A stretch of 38,366 nt of DNA from an uncultured Clostridia bacterium (GCA_934463115.1 CAKSIN010000023.1:1-38366), one strand, 5' to 3'. Numbered from the stretch's first letter, positions 1 to 8,160 are shown. The notes: generated by a model not told the origin, from the letters alone. Program-made: numbers and translations.

Positions 1-25
1 GGGTTTGCGGAAATCCCGCAAACCC
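1..25. other. Strong hairpin at the window edge
   Basis: A perfect 10-bp stem (GGGTTTGCGG paired with CCGCAAACCC) closes a short loop. No T-run follows on the plus strand. The minus-strand downstream side is outside the window, so it may be the terminator of a minus-strand unit, but this cannot be decided here. Confidence 0.5.
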
Positions 26-140
26 TCGTCATTGCTGACCAAATCGACATTATATCTTTTTGGTTCGGCTTTCGTGGCTTTCGCGTTCATTATAGATGCA
101 GAAAATCATCTTATTGATAACACATATTAATGATTTTACA

Positions 141-321
141 GTGAAATATCTCGCGTACCGCTCGATGTGAAATAATTTGCTTGACGCAAATTGTGAAATA
201 GTGAGCTGCGCTCTCTGTGAAATGAAATTTGCCTTTTAACATCCGCGTAAGCGGATATTTCACGCACCATAGGTGCATTTCACGGCGCAGCCATTTCACT
301 TGACGCGCAGCGGCAAATTTC
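141..321. repeat. Chain of short hairpins punctuated by GTGAAAT/ATTTCAC heptamers
   Basis: GTGAAAT occurs at 141, 167, 193 and 217 (steps of 26, 26 and 24), and its reverse complement ATTTCAC at 257, 277 and 293. Between them lie small inverted repeats: 174-192 is a perfect 7-bp stem (AATTTGC/GCAAATT), 241-256 pairs ATCCGC with GCGGAT, and 264-276 pairs GCACC with GGTGC. A 10-bp inverted repeat (224-233 with 312-321) encloses the ATTTCAC half. The reading frames crossing this tract have no recognisable protein content. It looks like a non-coding, hairpin-rich dispersed repeat; its function is unknown. Confidence 0.75.
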
Positions 322-325
322 GTTG

Positions 326-354
326 AAAAAAGCACACCAACGGTGTGCTTTTTT
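326..354. terminator. Bidirectional intrinsic terminator-like hairpin
   Basis: A perfect 7-bp stem (GCACACC at 332-338, GGTGTGC at 342-348) is flanked by A6 on the left and T6 on the right, so it would work on either strand. On the minus strand it lies just downstream of the duplicated tRNA 3' end at 356-372. This repeats the arrangement of the tRNA and its terminator at 532-639. Confidence 0.7.
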
Positions 355-355
355 C

Positions 356-372
356 TGGCGCGCCCGGTAGGA
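356..372 (-). repeat. Duplicate of the tRNA-Arg 3' end (17-bp direct repeat)
   Basis: These 17 bases are identical to 563-579, which are the encoded CCA, the discriminator base, the 3' acceptor strand and the start of the T-arm of the tRNA-Arg gene. The copy lies 207 bp away in the same orientation, and no tRNA body is attached to it. It could be a decayed tandem tRNA or a recombination/attachment-site scar. No integrase gene is visible nearby. Confidence 0.7.
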
Positions 373-379
373 GACGCAT

Positions 380-480
380 ATTGCTCCGCAATCTGCACTG
401 CTCGACGACCGAAAGGACATCGCCTTTCGGTACCCGTCTTCGCACCACTCGGCTGCAAAACAATTCACCGGATTGTTTTG
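380..480. repeat. Further run of perfect small hairpins
   Basis: Three perfect inverted repeats follow one another: 380-392 (ATTGC/GCAAT), 409-430 (CCGAAAGG/CCTTTCGG) and 456-480 (CAAAACAAT/ATTGTTTTG). A T-arm-like string, GGTTCGATTCC, follows at about 503-513. With the tract at 141-321 this makes roughly 350 bp of nearly continuous hairpins between the two copies of the tRNA 3' end and beyond. I see no credible coding region here. Confidence 0.65.
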
Positions 481-531
481 CTTTACGCCTCGTGCCTTCC
501 CAAGGTTCGATTCCTTTCTAATTACTTCATC

Positions 532-560
532 AAAAAAGACCGCTGATGCGGTCTCTTTTT
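532..560 (-). terminator. Intrinsic terminator of the tRNA-Arg gene
   Basis: On the minus strand a stem GACCGC/GCGGTC with a 4-base loop is followed by a run of six T. It starts a few bases after the CCA end of the tRNA, as expected for a tRNA terminator. Confidence 0.8.
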
Positions 561-562
561 GA

Positions 563-639
563 TGGCGCGCCCGGTAGGAATCGAACCTATGACAACCCGG
601 CGTCGGAGGCCGGTGCTCTATCCGCTGAGCTACGGGCGC
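563..639 (-). tRNA. trnR-CCG: tRNA-Arg (anticodon CCG)
   Basis: The minus strand folds as a full cloverleaf. The acceptor GCGCCCG pairs with CGGGCGC, followed by discriminator G and an encoded CCA at 563-565. The D-arm contains AGCTCAGCGGATAGAGC. The anticodon stem CCGGC/GCCGG closes the loop CTCCGAC, giving anticodon CCG (plus-strand 604-606), and the T-arm reads AGGTTCGATTCCT. It decodes the Arg codon CGG. An intrinsic terminator follows directly. Its last 17 bases are duplicated at 356-372. Confidence 0.95.
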
Positions 640-675
640 GTATATAGCGGATAAGCTCCGCTATGCTGATATATT

Positions 676-1434
676 TTAATGTTTAAGAAAGTATTCTCTC
701 TTTTCTGCTGCTTTTCCGCAGCTCATTTTACCCTCGGGGCATGCTCCGGTCAAGCACGGAGGACCTGAATATTTGAACAATGTCGGGGCAACACCCTGTA
801 CAAGTTCAAGCATTTTACAAGCCATTTCACGTATTTCCCACTGTGCTCTTTCGCAGCATCTGTGACGAAAGAAATTCATGAGGCTTCTTGCATTAAATGT
901 GGCAACCATCTTGGTTTCACACGCATTGGAAAGCACATAACGCGCATCTTCAATTGCTCTTTTTTCTGCCTGCTGTGCAGCGCGTTTTTCATCCACACCC
1001 TTGCCGAGCAATTCGTCGCGATGCTTTTTAAAAAGTATATCCGAAAGCTCGTTGTATTTATTCATATCGTCTTCCATAGCTTTCACAAAAATTTCTTTTG
1101 CCTCCGGAATCGCCTCTATTTCCGGAGGAATAATATACTGAAAATTACCCTCGTTAACATAGCGCTGGGATTTAACACTGTAGCTGGCTATTCTGTGACG
1201 TGTAAACTGTGCAAGCAAACTGCGCGAAACACCCTCTATGCCGAATGTAAAGGACACATGCTCCATCGGGCTTTCATGCCCCATGCTCATGAGACGTTCC
1301 AAAAATGAACGCGTTTTATCTTCATCCAATCCGTTGAGTAATCCATCTATATCCGACGAAGAATAACACAGCTTTGCCGCTGCGGCAATCACCTTTTCGC
1401 AATCGGGGTTGTACTGAAGTAATTCTACCTTCAT
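676..1434 (-). CDS. thyX: Flavin-dependent thymidylate synthase ThyX
   Basis: This 252-residue protein is predicted to make dTMP from dUMP with methylenetetrahydrofolate, using FAD and NADPH, in the cytoplasm. It carries the ThyX signature: R79-H-R81, then S89 and R91 in RHRIASYSVKSQR. The conserved second half has FNARSLMNFFRHR followed by CCERAQWEIRE. Length is normal for the family. The start has a clear AGGAGTG site a few bases upstream. It lies 6 bp downstream of the glycosyltransferase stop, so the two genes are probably co-transcribed. No thyA is seen in the window. The identification is secure. Confidence 0.97.
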   Translation of the reverse strand: MKVELLQYNPDCEKVIAAAAKLCYSSSDIDGLLNGLDEDKTRSFLERLMSMGHESPMEHVSFTFGIEGVSRSLLAQFTRHRIASYSVKSQRYVNEGNFQYIIPPEIEAIPEAKEIFVKAMEDDMNKYNELSDILFKKHRDELLGKGVDEKRAAQQAEKRAIEDARYVLSNACETKMVATFNARSLMNFFRHRCCERAQWEIREMACKMLELVQGVAPTLFKYSGPPCLTGACPEGKMSCGKAAEKREYFLKH

Positions 1435-1440
1435 TAACCA

Positions 1441-2181
1441 TCACTCCTGTTTAAATTTCTTTCCGTGCACGATAACCGTGAGCGCAAATTTCGGCAGGTC
1501 AAGCATTCTTATTGCTCTTTTCGGCTCTTTAACCAAACGATAGAACCATTCAAGTCCGTGTTTGCAATAGAAGTCCGGAGCTCTCTTTGCCGTTCCGGCG
1601 AAAACATCAAGGCTTCCGCCTATACCCATGCACACGCCGAAATCCAGCTCATCTTTATGCTTATGTATCCATTTTTCCTGTTTCGGAGCGCCGAGACACA
1701 CAAACAGCAAATCAGGCTTGACCAAATTTATATCGGCAATAATTTCTTTTTCTTTGTTATCGTTGAAATACCCGTCTGCCGTTCCGACAACACGGATTCC
1801 CTTGTAACGCTCGCATATAACCTCTGCCGCCTTGTCGGCAACACCGGGTTTTGCACCGAAAAGGTACACTCCGATAGATTTTTTTGCACCCTTTGACAAA
1901 ACGCTGCATGCGGTATCATAGCCCGCCGCACGCGATTCAATCGGGTTTTTGAGTATACGCGACGCATACACAACACCGATACCGTCGGCAGTAAGAATAT
2001 CCGCACTGTTCAATATTTTGCAAAATTCACTGTCGCGGTACGCAGCCATTATAATTTCGGAATTGGGGGTAAAAACACAGCGCCGTTTATCCCCGTTTTC
2101 GATATATTCCATTATTCTGTCGGAAGCCGATTCAACGGAAACTTTATCTATATTCACACCGAGTATATTAACTTTATCCAT
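1441..2181 (-). CDS. WecG/TagA/CpsF-family glycosyltransferase
   Basis: This is a GT26-type enzyme of 246 residues. Family members transfer N-acetylmannosamine (or a related sugar) onto undecaprenyl-PP-GlcNAc, the second step of wall teichoic acid linkage-unit or capsule synthesis at the inner membrane face. Recognisable family motifs are FTPNSEI near residue 40, LTADGIGV near 66, FVCLGAPKQEKWI near 160 and MGIGGSLDVFAG near 185. An in-frame TTG two codons upstream touches the GGAGG site (2188-2192), so the ATG at 2181, with 6-base spacing, is chosen. No other teichoic acid genes are nearby, so the exact acceptor is uncertain. thyX follows after 6 bp. Confidence 0.9.
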   Translation of the reverse strand: MDKVNILGVNIDKVSVESASDRIMEYIENGDKRRCVFTPNSEIIMAAYRDSEFCKILNSADILTADGIGVVYASRILKNPIESRAAGYDTACSVLSKGAKKSIGVYLFGAKPGVADKAAEVICERYKGIRVVGTADGYFNDNKEKEIIADINLVKPDLLFVCLGAPKQEKWIHKHKDELDFGVCMGIGGSLDVFAGTAKRAPDFYCKHGLEWFYRLVKEPKRAIRMLDLPKFALTVIVHGKKFKQE

Positions 2182-2210
2182 AATCAACCTCCACGCAAAA
2201 CGCTTTATCT

Positions 2211-2239
2211 ATTGTAACATTATTTTGCTGTTTTTGCAA
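2211..2239 (-). promoter_or_regulatory. Promoter of the glycosyltransferase-thyX unit
   Basis: On the minus strand, TTGCAA (2234-2239), a 17-bp spacer and TACAAT (2211-2216) lie about 30 bp upstream of the start codon. This is a good match to a vegetative promoter. Confidence 0.7.
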
Positions 2240-2278
2240 TAGTTTTTTTGATATTTATAGAATTTTTTAAAAACACCA

Positions 2279-3763
2279 TCAGCTTTTATGTCCGCCTATC
2301 TGTCCGTTTCTTTCTATAGTGGTTGCGCCGTCTTTAAGATTCATGCCTTTTAATACGGCATTTTTCCCGAATTTTCTTTTTATATCAAGCATGGCATGCT
2401 GCATCATTTTTTCTTTTTTTTCACGTGCGGACGCCTCTGTGTCATCCGCCGGTTCCGAAAACATATCCAGTTGTTTGTATTTTGCCGCGGAAGGTATATC
2501 CGACTCCGAAACAACATGGTTTGCAACAACTGTTATTCTTCTTATCAAAAGTTTTTTATCGGTAATTTTGTTGTACAATTCGGTAAATGCATTTACGATA
2601 ACCTCGGTCGATGACGTGTAATTTTCAATATTTGCGCTGCCGTGCGCATGCTTGGGGATTGTCCTGCCATAGCGGTCTTCGGTAACATTGCCGTTATACA
2701 TACCACCGGTAATATTAACCACGTCGTATCCCACCGTAAGAACAATCTGGTTTGTTACAACTTTCTTTTCCACAAGATCAAGCGCCAGAAGTTCCGCCAT
2801 TTCCTTTACAATTATTTCGGCATTCTCAAAGGTGTACGGTTCCTTTAACACCTGACCGGAGCTGATGCTGTTATCCGTTGTTTTGTAGGATTTTATATCG
2901 GCAATTGTGCACGGTTCCCACCCCCATGCATGGTCAATGAGCAGTTCCGCGTTTACACCGAACATTTTGTATAGCAAATCCTCTCCTGCCTGATACGATG
3001 AGCACTCGGCTATATCGCCCATGGTATAAATCCCGCACGATTCAAGTTTTTTTGCATATCCGGAGCCGATACGCCAAAAATCTGTAAGCGGTTTGTGATT
3101 CCACAGTTCGCGGCGGTATGTCATTTCATCCAAATATGCAATGCGGGCTCCGTTTTTATCCGGCGGCATTTTCTTTGCCATAATATCCATCGCTATTTTG
3201 CACAAATAAAGATTTGTTCCTATTCCGACTGTTGCGGTTATTCCCGTTTGGCGCAAAACATCGTCTATAATCATCTTTGCAAACTCGTGCACAGTCATTT
3301 TGCGTGAGCTGAGATAATGAGTTACGTCCATAAAAACTTCATCTATTGAATATACGTGAATATCTTCTTCGCTCACATAGTTTAAATATATCTGATATAT
3401 TTTTGTACTGTATTTTGAGTACAGCGCCATCCTCGGGGATGCAATGATATATGAAAGCTTAAGATTGCAATTTTCTGACAGCTCGGAATCAAAATACGAT
3501 TCTCCGGAAAACCTATGCATATACGCTTTTGCCATCCTGTCACGGTTGACTTCTTTCACACGCTGCACGACCTCAAACAGCCGCGCCCTGCCCGATATAC
3601 CGTATGCCTTGAGTGACGGAGAAACGGCGAGACATATAGTTTTTTCGGTTCGGGATTCATCGGCAACAACAAGATTTGTGTTCAGCGCGTCAAGCCCACG
3701 CTCCACACATTCGACAGAGGCATAAAATGATTTTAAATCGATTGCCACATATACTCTTTCCAT
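2279..3763 (-). CDS. Y-family DNA polymerase (UmuC/DinB type)
   Basis: This 494-residue translesion polymerase resembles the UmuC-like/UvrX group of Gram-positive bacteria. The palm has D9 in YVAIDLKSFYASVE and the catalytic D141-E142 in YSIDEVFMD. A little-finger region follows, then a clear beta-clamp binding motif QLDMF at 431-435, near a charged C-terminal tail. It would copy past DNA lesions with low fidelity while tethered to the sliding clamp. It has its own promoter and starts with a GGGAGGGTG site a few bases upstream. I did not find a Gram-positive LexA box (GAAC-N4-GTTC) in the short upstream region, so SOS control is not supported by what I can see. Confidence 0.93.
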   Translation of the reverse strand: MERVYVAIDLKSFYASVECVERGLDALNTNLVVADESRTEKTICLAVSPSLKAYGISGRARLFEVVQRVKEVNRDRMAKAYMHRFSGESYFDSELSENCNLKLSYIIASPRMALYSKYSTKIYQIYLNYVSEEDIHVYSIDEVFMDVTHYLSSRKMTVHEFAKMIIDDVLRQTGITATVGIGTNLYLCKIAMDIMAKKMPPDKNGARIAYLDEMTYRRELWNHKPLTDFWRIGSGYAKKLESCGIYTMGDIAECSSYQAGEDLLYKMFGVNAELLIDHAWGWEPCTIADIKSYKTTDNSISSGQVLKEPYTFENAEIIVKEMAELLALDLVEKKVVTNQIVLTVGYDVVNITGGMYNGNVTEDRYGRTIPKHAHGSANIENYTSSTEVIVNAFTELYNKITDKKLLIRRITVVANHVVSESDIPSAAKYKQLDMFSEPADDTEASAREKKEKMMQHAMLDIKRKFGKNAVLKGMNLKDGATTIERNGQIGGHKS

Positions 3764-3791
3764 TGTTCACCCTCCCCAAAACTCTATGTTT

Positions 3792-3820
3792 AGTATACCA
3801 TTTATTTTGCATAAATTCAA
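3792..3820 (-). promoter_or_regulatory. Promoter of the Y-family polymerase gene
   Basis: On the minus strand, TTGAAT (3815-3820), a 17-bp spacer and TATACT (3792-3797) lie about 28 bp upstream of the start codon. Confidence 0.7.
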
Positions 3821-3853
3821 GGTTAAAACGAAAAGCTACAGCATAATATTCAC

Positions 3854-3888
3854 AAAAAGGCTATGCAGAAAAATTTCTGCACAGCCTT
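3854..3888 (-). terminator. Terminator of the mgl operon
   Basis: A 14-bp stem with one mismatch (3857-3870 with 3875-3888) is followed on the minus strand by TTTTT. It begins 5 bp after the stop codon of the last gene of the mgl operon. Confidence 0.85.
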
Positions 3889-3892
3889 GTAT

Positions 3893-4255
3893 TTATTTCC
3901 ATCCGGCATACAGCGTCATACTTCCGGTTACGGTGTCTGCCGATGCGTCCCACTTGTTTGTAAGCGCTCTGTCGGTGTACCAGCCTGTAAATTCATACCC
4001 TTCCTTAACCGGATTATCAACACTGATTTTATCGGAATACATGACGCGGATCGGCTCGATATACGAGCCGCCGTCAGTATCGAACCGGACGGTGAAACCA
4101 TTGTTGTGCACCACAAAGACCGATACCGCAATAAGCAGCACTACAAGCACGGCAACCATTATATTTGCCGACCTAACCGACATATTGACCTTGGCATACA
4201 GCCCTCCGGTGCGTTTGGGAGAATCGGTTGTAGGGGAGTTTGTAAGTTGTTTCAT
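3893..4255 (-). CDS. Small membrane protein with an InlB B-repeat domain
   Basis: This 120-residue protein has a short cytoplasmic N-terminus, one hydrophobic span (NIMVAVLVVLLIAVSVFVV, about residues 32-50) and an outer C-terminal domain. The outer domain matches the InlB B-repeat/Listeria-Bacteroides repeat: VRFDTDGGS, then EGYEFTGWYTD, then MTLYAGWK at the very end. Such beta-grasp repeats normally occur in large surface proteins; here a single copy is anchored by one helix. The ATG at 4255 has a GGTGA site; a longer frame from a TTG would overlap mglC and has no site. It lies 25 bp after mglC and before the operon terminator, so it belongs to the sugar-uptake operon. Its function is unknown. 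Confidence 0.8.
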   Translation of the reverse strand: MKQLTNSPTTDSPKRTGGLYAKVNMSVRSANIMVAVLVVLLIAVSVFVVHNNGFTVRFDTDGGSYIEPIRVMYSDKISVDNPVKEGYEFTGWYTDRALTNKWDASADTVTGSMTLYAGWK

Positions 4256-4280
4256 GGTTTTTTCACCGTCCGTTCGGGAG

Positions 4281-5366
4281 TTATTTTCTTGCAAGATATT
4301 TGCGCATGTCTATCGCACATGCAACAAGGATTATAAGTCCTTTGATTACATAGAGCATATTTGCGTCTACCGACAGGAAGTTCAGTCCGACAAAAATTAT
4401 CTGGAGCAGGAACACCCCGATTACAATGCCGCTGATTTTTCCGGTACCTCCGACAAACGACACACCGCCGATTACGCAGGCCGCAATTGCATCGGATTCA
4501 TAGTTGAGTCCGGTATTTGCCGAGCAGGACGCAATACGTGCACCCTCGATAAAACCGGTAATTCCGTACATTACTCCTGCCAGAACAAACACGGCAACAA
4601 TTGTGCGGAATACATTTACACCGGAAACATTTGCCGCTTCTTCGTTTGAACCCACGGCAAACATATTTTTGCCGAATTTTGTCTTGTTCCATATTATCCA
4701 CATAACACCGGTCAGTATTGCCGAATACAGAACATACCTCGGCACTGCCACACCGCCGATTCTGAACAGCGTTCCGCGTACAAACTCGGTATATGACGAA
4801 TCAAGTCCCGAGAGAGTCTGACCGTTGTTTCCGCCCAGCATAAGATACATAAGCACCAAACCGAAAACAATAAGCTGGGTTGAAAGAGTTACAATAAACG
4901 GGTGAAGCTTGAACTTTGCTACGAAAAATCCGTTTACATACCCTATAACCGCGCCAACAGCTATTACAGCTGCCAGCACAGCCCACAGCGGAACCGGCTG
5001 AAGATTCGGAAAAATCTTGTTTGCATAGCCTGCCATCTGTAAAAGCGATGCCGAAATACATGCGGTGAGCCCCACACATCGGCCTGCCGAAATATCGGTA
5101 CCCGTGAGGACTATTGCGCCGGCAATACCAAGTGCTATCGGCAATTTTGCCGCGGTAAGCGATATTATGTTTATTATGGATGACGTCGATAAAAACGCCG
5201 GAACACGTATTGCTATATAGATAACTGCTATGAGAATAATTATATACATTGCATTGTTAAAGAGCAAATCGGATATTGCCCTGCGCTTGTCTTCGGCAGG
5301 CATTGCCTTAAAGCTGTCTATCCATGCCGAAAAGCGATTTTTTCTTTTTGCAACTTCGGTTGACAT
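4281..5366 (-). CDS. mglC: Galactose/methyl-galactoside ABC transporter permease MglC
   Basis: This 361-residue polytopic membrane protein of the BPD_transp_2 (ribose/galactose permease) family has about 8-10 hydrophobic spans. The characteristic stretch KLHPFIVTLSTQLIVFGL lies mid-protein, and an IGGVSFVGGTGKISG-like loop follows near the C-terminus. It forms the translocation pore for sugar delivered by the binding protein MglB, powered by MglA. Gene order mglB-mglA-mglC in one direction is the classical arrangement. It starts 20 bp after mglA, with an AAGGGG site. The N-terminal ~35 residues are a charged cytoplasmic extension. Confidence 0.93.
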   Translation of the reverse strand: MSTEVAKRKNRFSAWIDSFKAMPAEDKRRAISDLLFNNAMYIIILIAVIYIAIRVPAFLSTSSIINIISLTAAKLPIALGIAGAIVLTGTDISAGRCVGLTACISASLLQMAGYANKIFPNLQPVPLWAVLAAVIAVGAVIGYVNGFFVAKFKLHPFIVTLSTQLIVFGLVLMYLMLGGNNGQTLSGLDSSYTEFVRGTLFRIGGVAVPRYVLYSAILTGVMWIIWNKTKFGKNMFAVGSNEEAANVSGVNVFRTIVAVFVLAGVMYGITGFIEGARIASCSANTGLNYESDAIAACVIGGVSFVGGTGKISGIVIGVFLLQIIFVGLNFLSVDANMLYVIKGLIILVACAIDMRKYLARK

Positions 5367-5386
5367 TTTCTTTTCCCCCTTGTAAA

Positions 5387-6937
5387 TTATGCGTATTTTG
5401 CGGCAAGAGCCATTATTTCTTCCTGAGTTGTATCGGCTGCGTTTACTTCACCTGCCAGCCTGCCGCCGGACATAACGAGTATGCGGTCGCACACTCCGAG
5501 CAGCTCCGGCATTTCGGAAGACACCATTATAACCGTCTTTCCCTTTTGCGCAAGGTCTATTATGAGCTGATAAATCTCGTATTTTGCGCCGACGTCTATT
5601 CCGCGAGTCGGTTCATCGAGCAGAAGAACCGTCGGTTCGGTAAGCAGCCACCTTCCCAAAATAACCTTTTGCTGATTTCCACCGGAAAGTGTTCGAATCT
5701 TCGTATCCTTTCCGGGGGTTTTTACGTGCATGGACTTTATGCACCAATCCGTGTTTTCATCCAGCTTTGCCTTGCTTAAGAACGGGCCTTTTTTGCATTT
5801 GTCAAGGCTGGATATTGTGGCGTTCTCGCGTATGCTCAGTATGCCGAATATACCCGTTGCCCTTCTTTCCTCGGTGAGGAGTGCAAACCCGTTTTTGATT
5901 GATTCGCGCGGATTACGGTTTTTAATCTCTTTGCCGTTTAAGCTGATTGTCCCGCTGCGGCGCGTTGCCGCTCCGAAAAGGTTTTCCAAAAGCTGAGTGC
6001 GTCCCGAGCCGTCAAGACCGGCAATTCCGAGAATTTCACCTTTTTTTGCCTGAAAAGTCACATCTTCAAGTCTCTCGTACAGCGACGACAGATTCTTTAC
6101 GTCAAGCAGAACATCGCCCGGCTTGTTAAGCTTCGGCGGATATATATTTGTAAGCTCGCGGCCTACCATAAGTTTGATAATTTCATCGGTTGTAAGTCCG
6201 TCCGCTTCACGCGTGGCTATCCATTTGCCGTCGCGCATAATCGTTACTTCGTCCGATATGCGCAGAATTTCCGCCATTTTGTGCGATATATAAATTATAC
6301 CGCAGCCGCGGTCACGCAGCATATTTATTATTTTAAACAAATGTTCGACTTCTTCCTCTGTGAGTGATGACGTAGGTTCGTCAAACACAATAATTTTCGA
6401 ATTATACGATACTGCCTTTGCAATTTCCACCATCTGGCGCTGCGATACAGGCATTTTGCTCATAACCGTTTTTGGATTAACATCTATTCCGAGCGTATCG
6501 AAAATTTCTTTTGTTGCGTCATACATTTTCTTTTCGCTCGTAAACGGCAGACCGTGCCCTACGGTTGGAAATCTTCCGAGCCACATGTTGTCCATTACGT
6601 TGCGCTTGAGCGCCTGGTTAAGCTCCTGGTGAACCATTGCAACTCCATTTTCAAGAGCTTCTTTTGAATTTTTAAAGTCAATTTCTTTGCCGTCCAGATA
6701 TATATGCCCCGAATCCTTGTTGTAAACCCCGAACAGGCATTTCATGAGAGTTGATTTACCGGCTCCGTTCTCGCCCATAAGTGCATGAACCGTGCCTGCC
6801 TTAACGGTGAGCTGAGCCTTGTCGAGTGCCTTTACACCCGGAAAAGCCTTTTCAATATTCTCCATTCTCAGGAGAACCGGCTTTTCGATATCGGCACTGT
6901 TTGCTTTTTTAACGCTATCGTTTGTGTTTATCATCAT
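5387..6937 (-). CDS. mglA: Galactose/methyl-galactoside ABC transporter ATPase MglA
   Basis: This 516-residue tandem ATPase is of the sugar-import type. The first domain has Walker A GENGAGKS (55-62), the signature-region string VSQRQMVEIAKA and Walker B with FDEPTSSLT. The second domain has a degenerate P-loop (GLDGSGRTQ, with no GKS/T), then LSGGNQQKVILGRWL and LLDEPTRGID. One intact and one degenerate site is typical of MglA/RbsA proteins. It energises uptake through MglC. The start has two adjacent ATGs and a GGAG site. An intercistronic hairpin separates it from mglB. Confidence 0.95.
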   Translation of the reverse strand: MMINTNDSVKKANSADIEKPVLLRMENIEKAFPGVKALDKAQLTVKAGTVHALMGENGAGKSTLMKCLFGVYNKDSGHIYLDGKEIDFKNSKEALENGVAMVHQELNQALKRNVMDNMWLGRFPTVGHGLPFTSEKKMYDATKEIFDTLGIDVNPKTVMSKMPVSQRQMVEIAKAVSYNSKIIVFDEPTSSLTEEEVEHLFKIINMLRDRGCGIIYISHKMAEILRISDEVTIMRDGKWIATREADGLTTDEIIKLMVGRELTNIYPPKLNKPGDVLLDVKNLSSLYERLEDVTFQAKKGEILGIAGLDGSGRTQLLENLFGAATRRSGTISLNGKEIKNRNPRESIKNGFALLTEERRATGIFGILSIRENATISSLDKCKKGPFLSKAKLDENTDWCIKSMHVKTPGKDTKIRTLSGGNQQKVILGRWLLTEPTVLLLDEPTRGIDVGAKYEIYQLIIDLAQKGKTVIMVSSEMPELLGVCDRILVMSGGRLAGEVNAADTTQEEIMALAAKYA

Positions 6938-6965
6938 AAGCCTGTGCTCCGTTTCGTTTGTTATT

Positions 6966-6998
6966 CGGCTGCCGCTTTGCCGAGCTTGGCGGCAGCCG
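6966..6998. promoter_or_regulatory. Intercistronic hairpin between mglB and mglA
   Basis: A perfect 10-bp GC-rich stem (6966-6975 with 6989-6998) lies between mglB and mglA and has no T-run. Similar hairpins after binding-protein genes usually stabilise the upstream mRNA or partly attenuate downstream expression, giving excess binding protein. That role is inferred. Confidence 0.6.
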
Positions 6999-7048
6999 TG
7001 ATTTAATTATATCTTGTTAATTTGAATTGGCATTATTTTTTGCCGTGA

Positions 7049-8125
7049 TTATTCTTTTGTGTATGTTGCATACGGTATATTTACTCTCCAGTTTCCAACA
7101 AGGTCGTCCTTGTTCAATCCTTCGAGTGCCTCTTTATCATTAAAGAAATTCTGCGCAATTGTTGTTATTGTGTTTGCCATTCCTTCGGCGTCCTGCTTGA
7201 TTGTACCAACCATGTTGCCCTTTGATACAGCCTCTTTCGCTGCGTCGGTAGCGTCTACTCCGAATACCGGAATAACTTTTCCGCTGCCGTTGTTGTAGCC
7301 TGCAGCCTGAAGACCGGACACAGCGCCGAGAGCCATTTCATCATTGTTTGCAATAACAAGCTCAACCATGTTGTTGTTTGCCTCGCTGTAGCGTGCAAGG
7401 ATTGTGCTCATATAATCCGTTGCAGCTGCCGATGACCACTGTCCGTTCTGATCCACGAGGTACTTTTTGCTGTTGGACGAATCGTAGAATACAAGTTCCG
7501 GTTTGCCGGCCTTTTTGAGTTCGGCATTGGCGTCTTCAACACCGTACTGTGTACGTGCAATCGCTTCCATGTTACCTTCCTGACCTTTGAACATTACATA
7601 GCTGATTTTTCCGTCACCGTTAAGGTCAACCTTGTCATAGTTTTCCACAAGGTACTTTCCTATCATTTCGCCCTGCATATGTCCTGCCATTTCATAATCA
7701 GTTCCGACAAACACACATTTGTCATAGCTGCTTACAACCGATTCCTCAACAGAGCGGTTAAAGAATATAACCGGGATATTGCTCTGCTTTGCAAGGTCTA
7801 CGATGTTTTGCGCCGCATCGTTGGAGCCTGTGTCAACAACGTTTACAACCAAGAGCTTTGAGCCCTTTGCAATAGCTGTTGTAACCTGCTCGGTCTGTGT
7901 TGTCTGATTTCCGTTAGCGTCGTAGTTCTGATACTTAAGCCCTGCCTTTTTGAGAAGCTTGTCCATTGATGAGCGCACGCTGGAAATGTAAGTGTCGCTG
8001 TAGGTGTAGTAGAACACCGATACCTCACCTTTTCCGCCCGACGCGCTTCCGCCGTCTTTCGAACCGCAGGATGTAAGCCCCACAACCAACATTACTGCCA
8101 AAATAACCGATAAATACTTTTTCAT
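7049..8125 (-). CDS. mglB: Galactose/glucose-binding lipoprotein MglB
   Basis: This 358-residue exported solute-binding protein has a signal peptide with a lipobox ending LTSC (Cys20), so it is a membrane-anchored lipoprotein. It is of the periplasmic-binding-protein type I fold. A calcium-loop-like segment (DLNGDGKISYVMFKG) matches the EF-hand-like loop of enteric MglB. The sugar-site regions IANNDEMALGA and PVFGVDATDAAKEA are also conserved. It captures galactose or glucose outside the cell and hands it to MglC/MglA. It is the first gene of the operon and has an AAGGAGG site (8132-8138). Confidence 0.94.
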   Translation of the reverse strand: MKKYLSVILAVMLVVGLTSCGSKDGGSASGGKGEVSVFYYTYSDTYISSVRSSMDKLLKKAGLKYQNYDANGNQTTQTEQVTTAIAKGSKLLVVNVVDTGSNDAAQNIVDLAKQSNIPVIFFNRSVEESVVSSYDKCVFVGTDYEMAGHMQGEMIGKYLVENYDKVDLNGDGKISYVMFKGQEGNMEAIARTQYGVEDANAELKKAGKPELVFYDSSNSKKYLVDQNGQWSSAAATDYMSTILARYSEANNNMVELVIANNDEMALGAVSGLQAAGYNNGSGKVIPVFGVDATDAAKEAVSKGNMVGTIKQDAEGMANTITTIAQNFFNDKEALEGLNKDDLVGNWRVNIPYATYTKE

Positions 8126-8160
8126 TCCTTTTGCCTCCTTGTTTTGTTTTTGTTGTCTTT

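Noticed and set aside
111..546. Three overlapping reading frames (115, 62 and 67 residues) near the left end
   Set aside because: They run through the hairpin chain and the duplicated tRNA end. The products are low-quality and look like translated repeats.
3764..3791. LexA-controlled SOS box before the Y-family polymerase
   Set aside because: No GAAC-N4-GTTC type sequence could be found between the promoter and the start codon.
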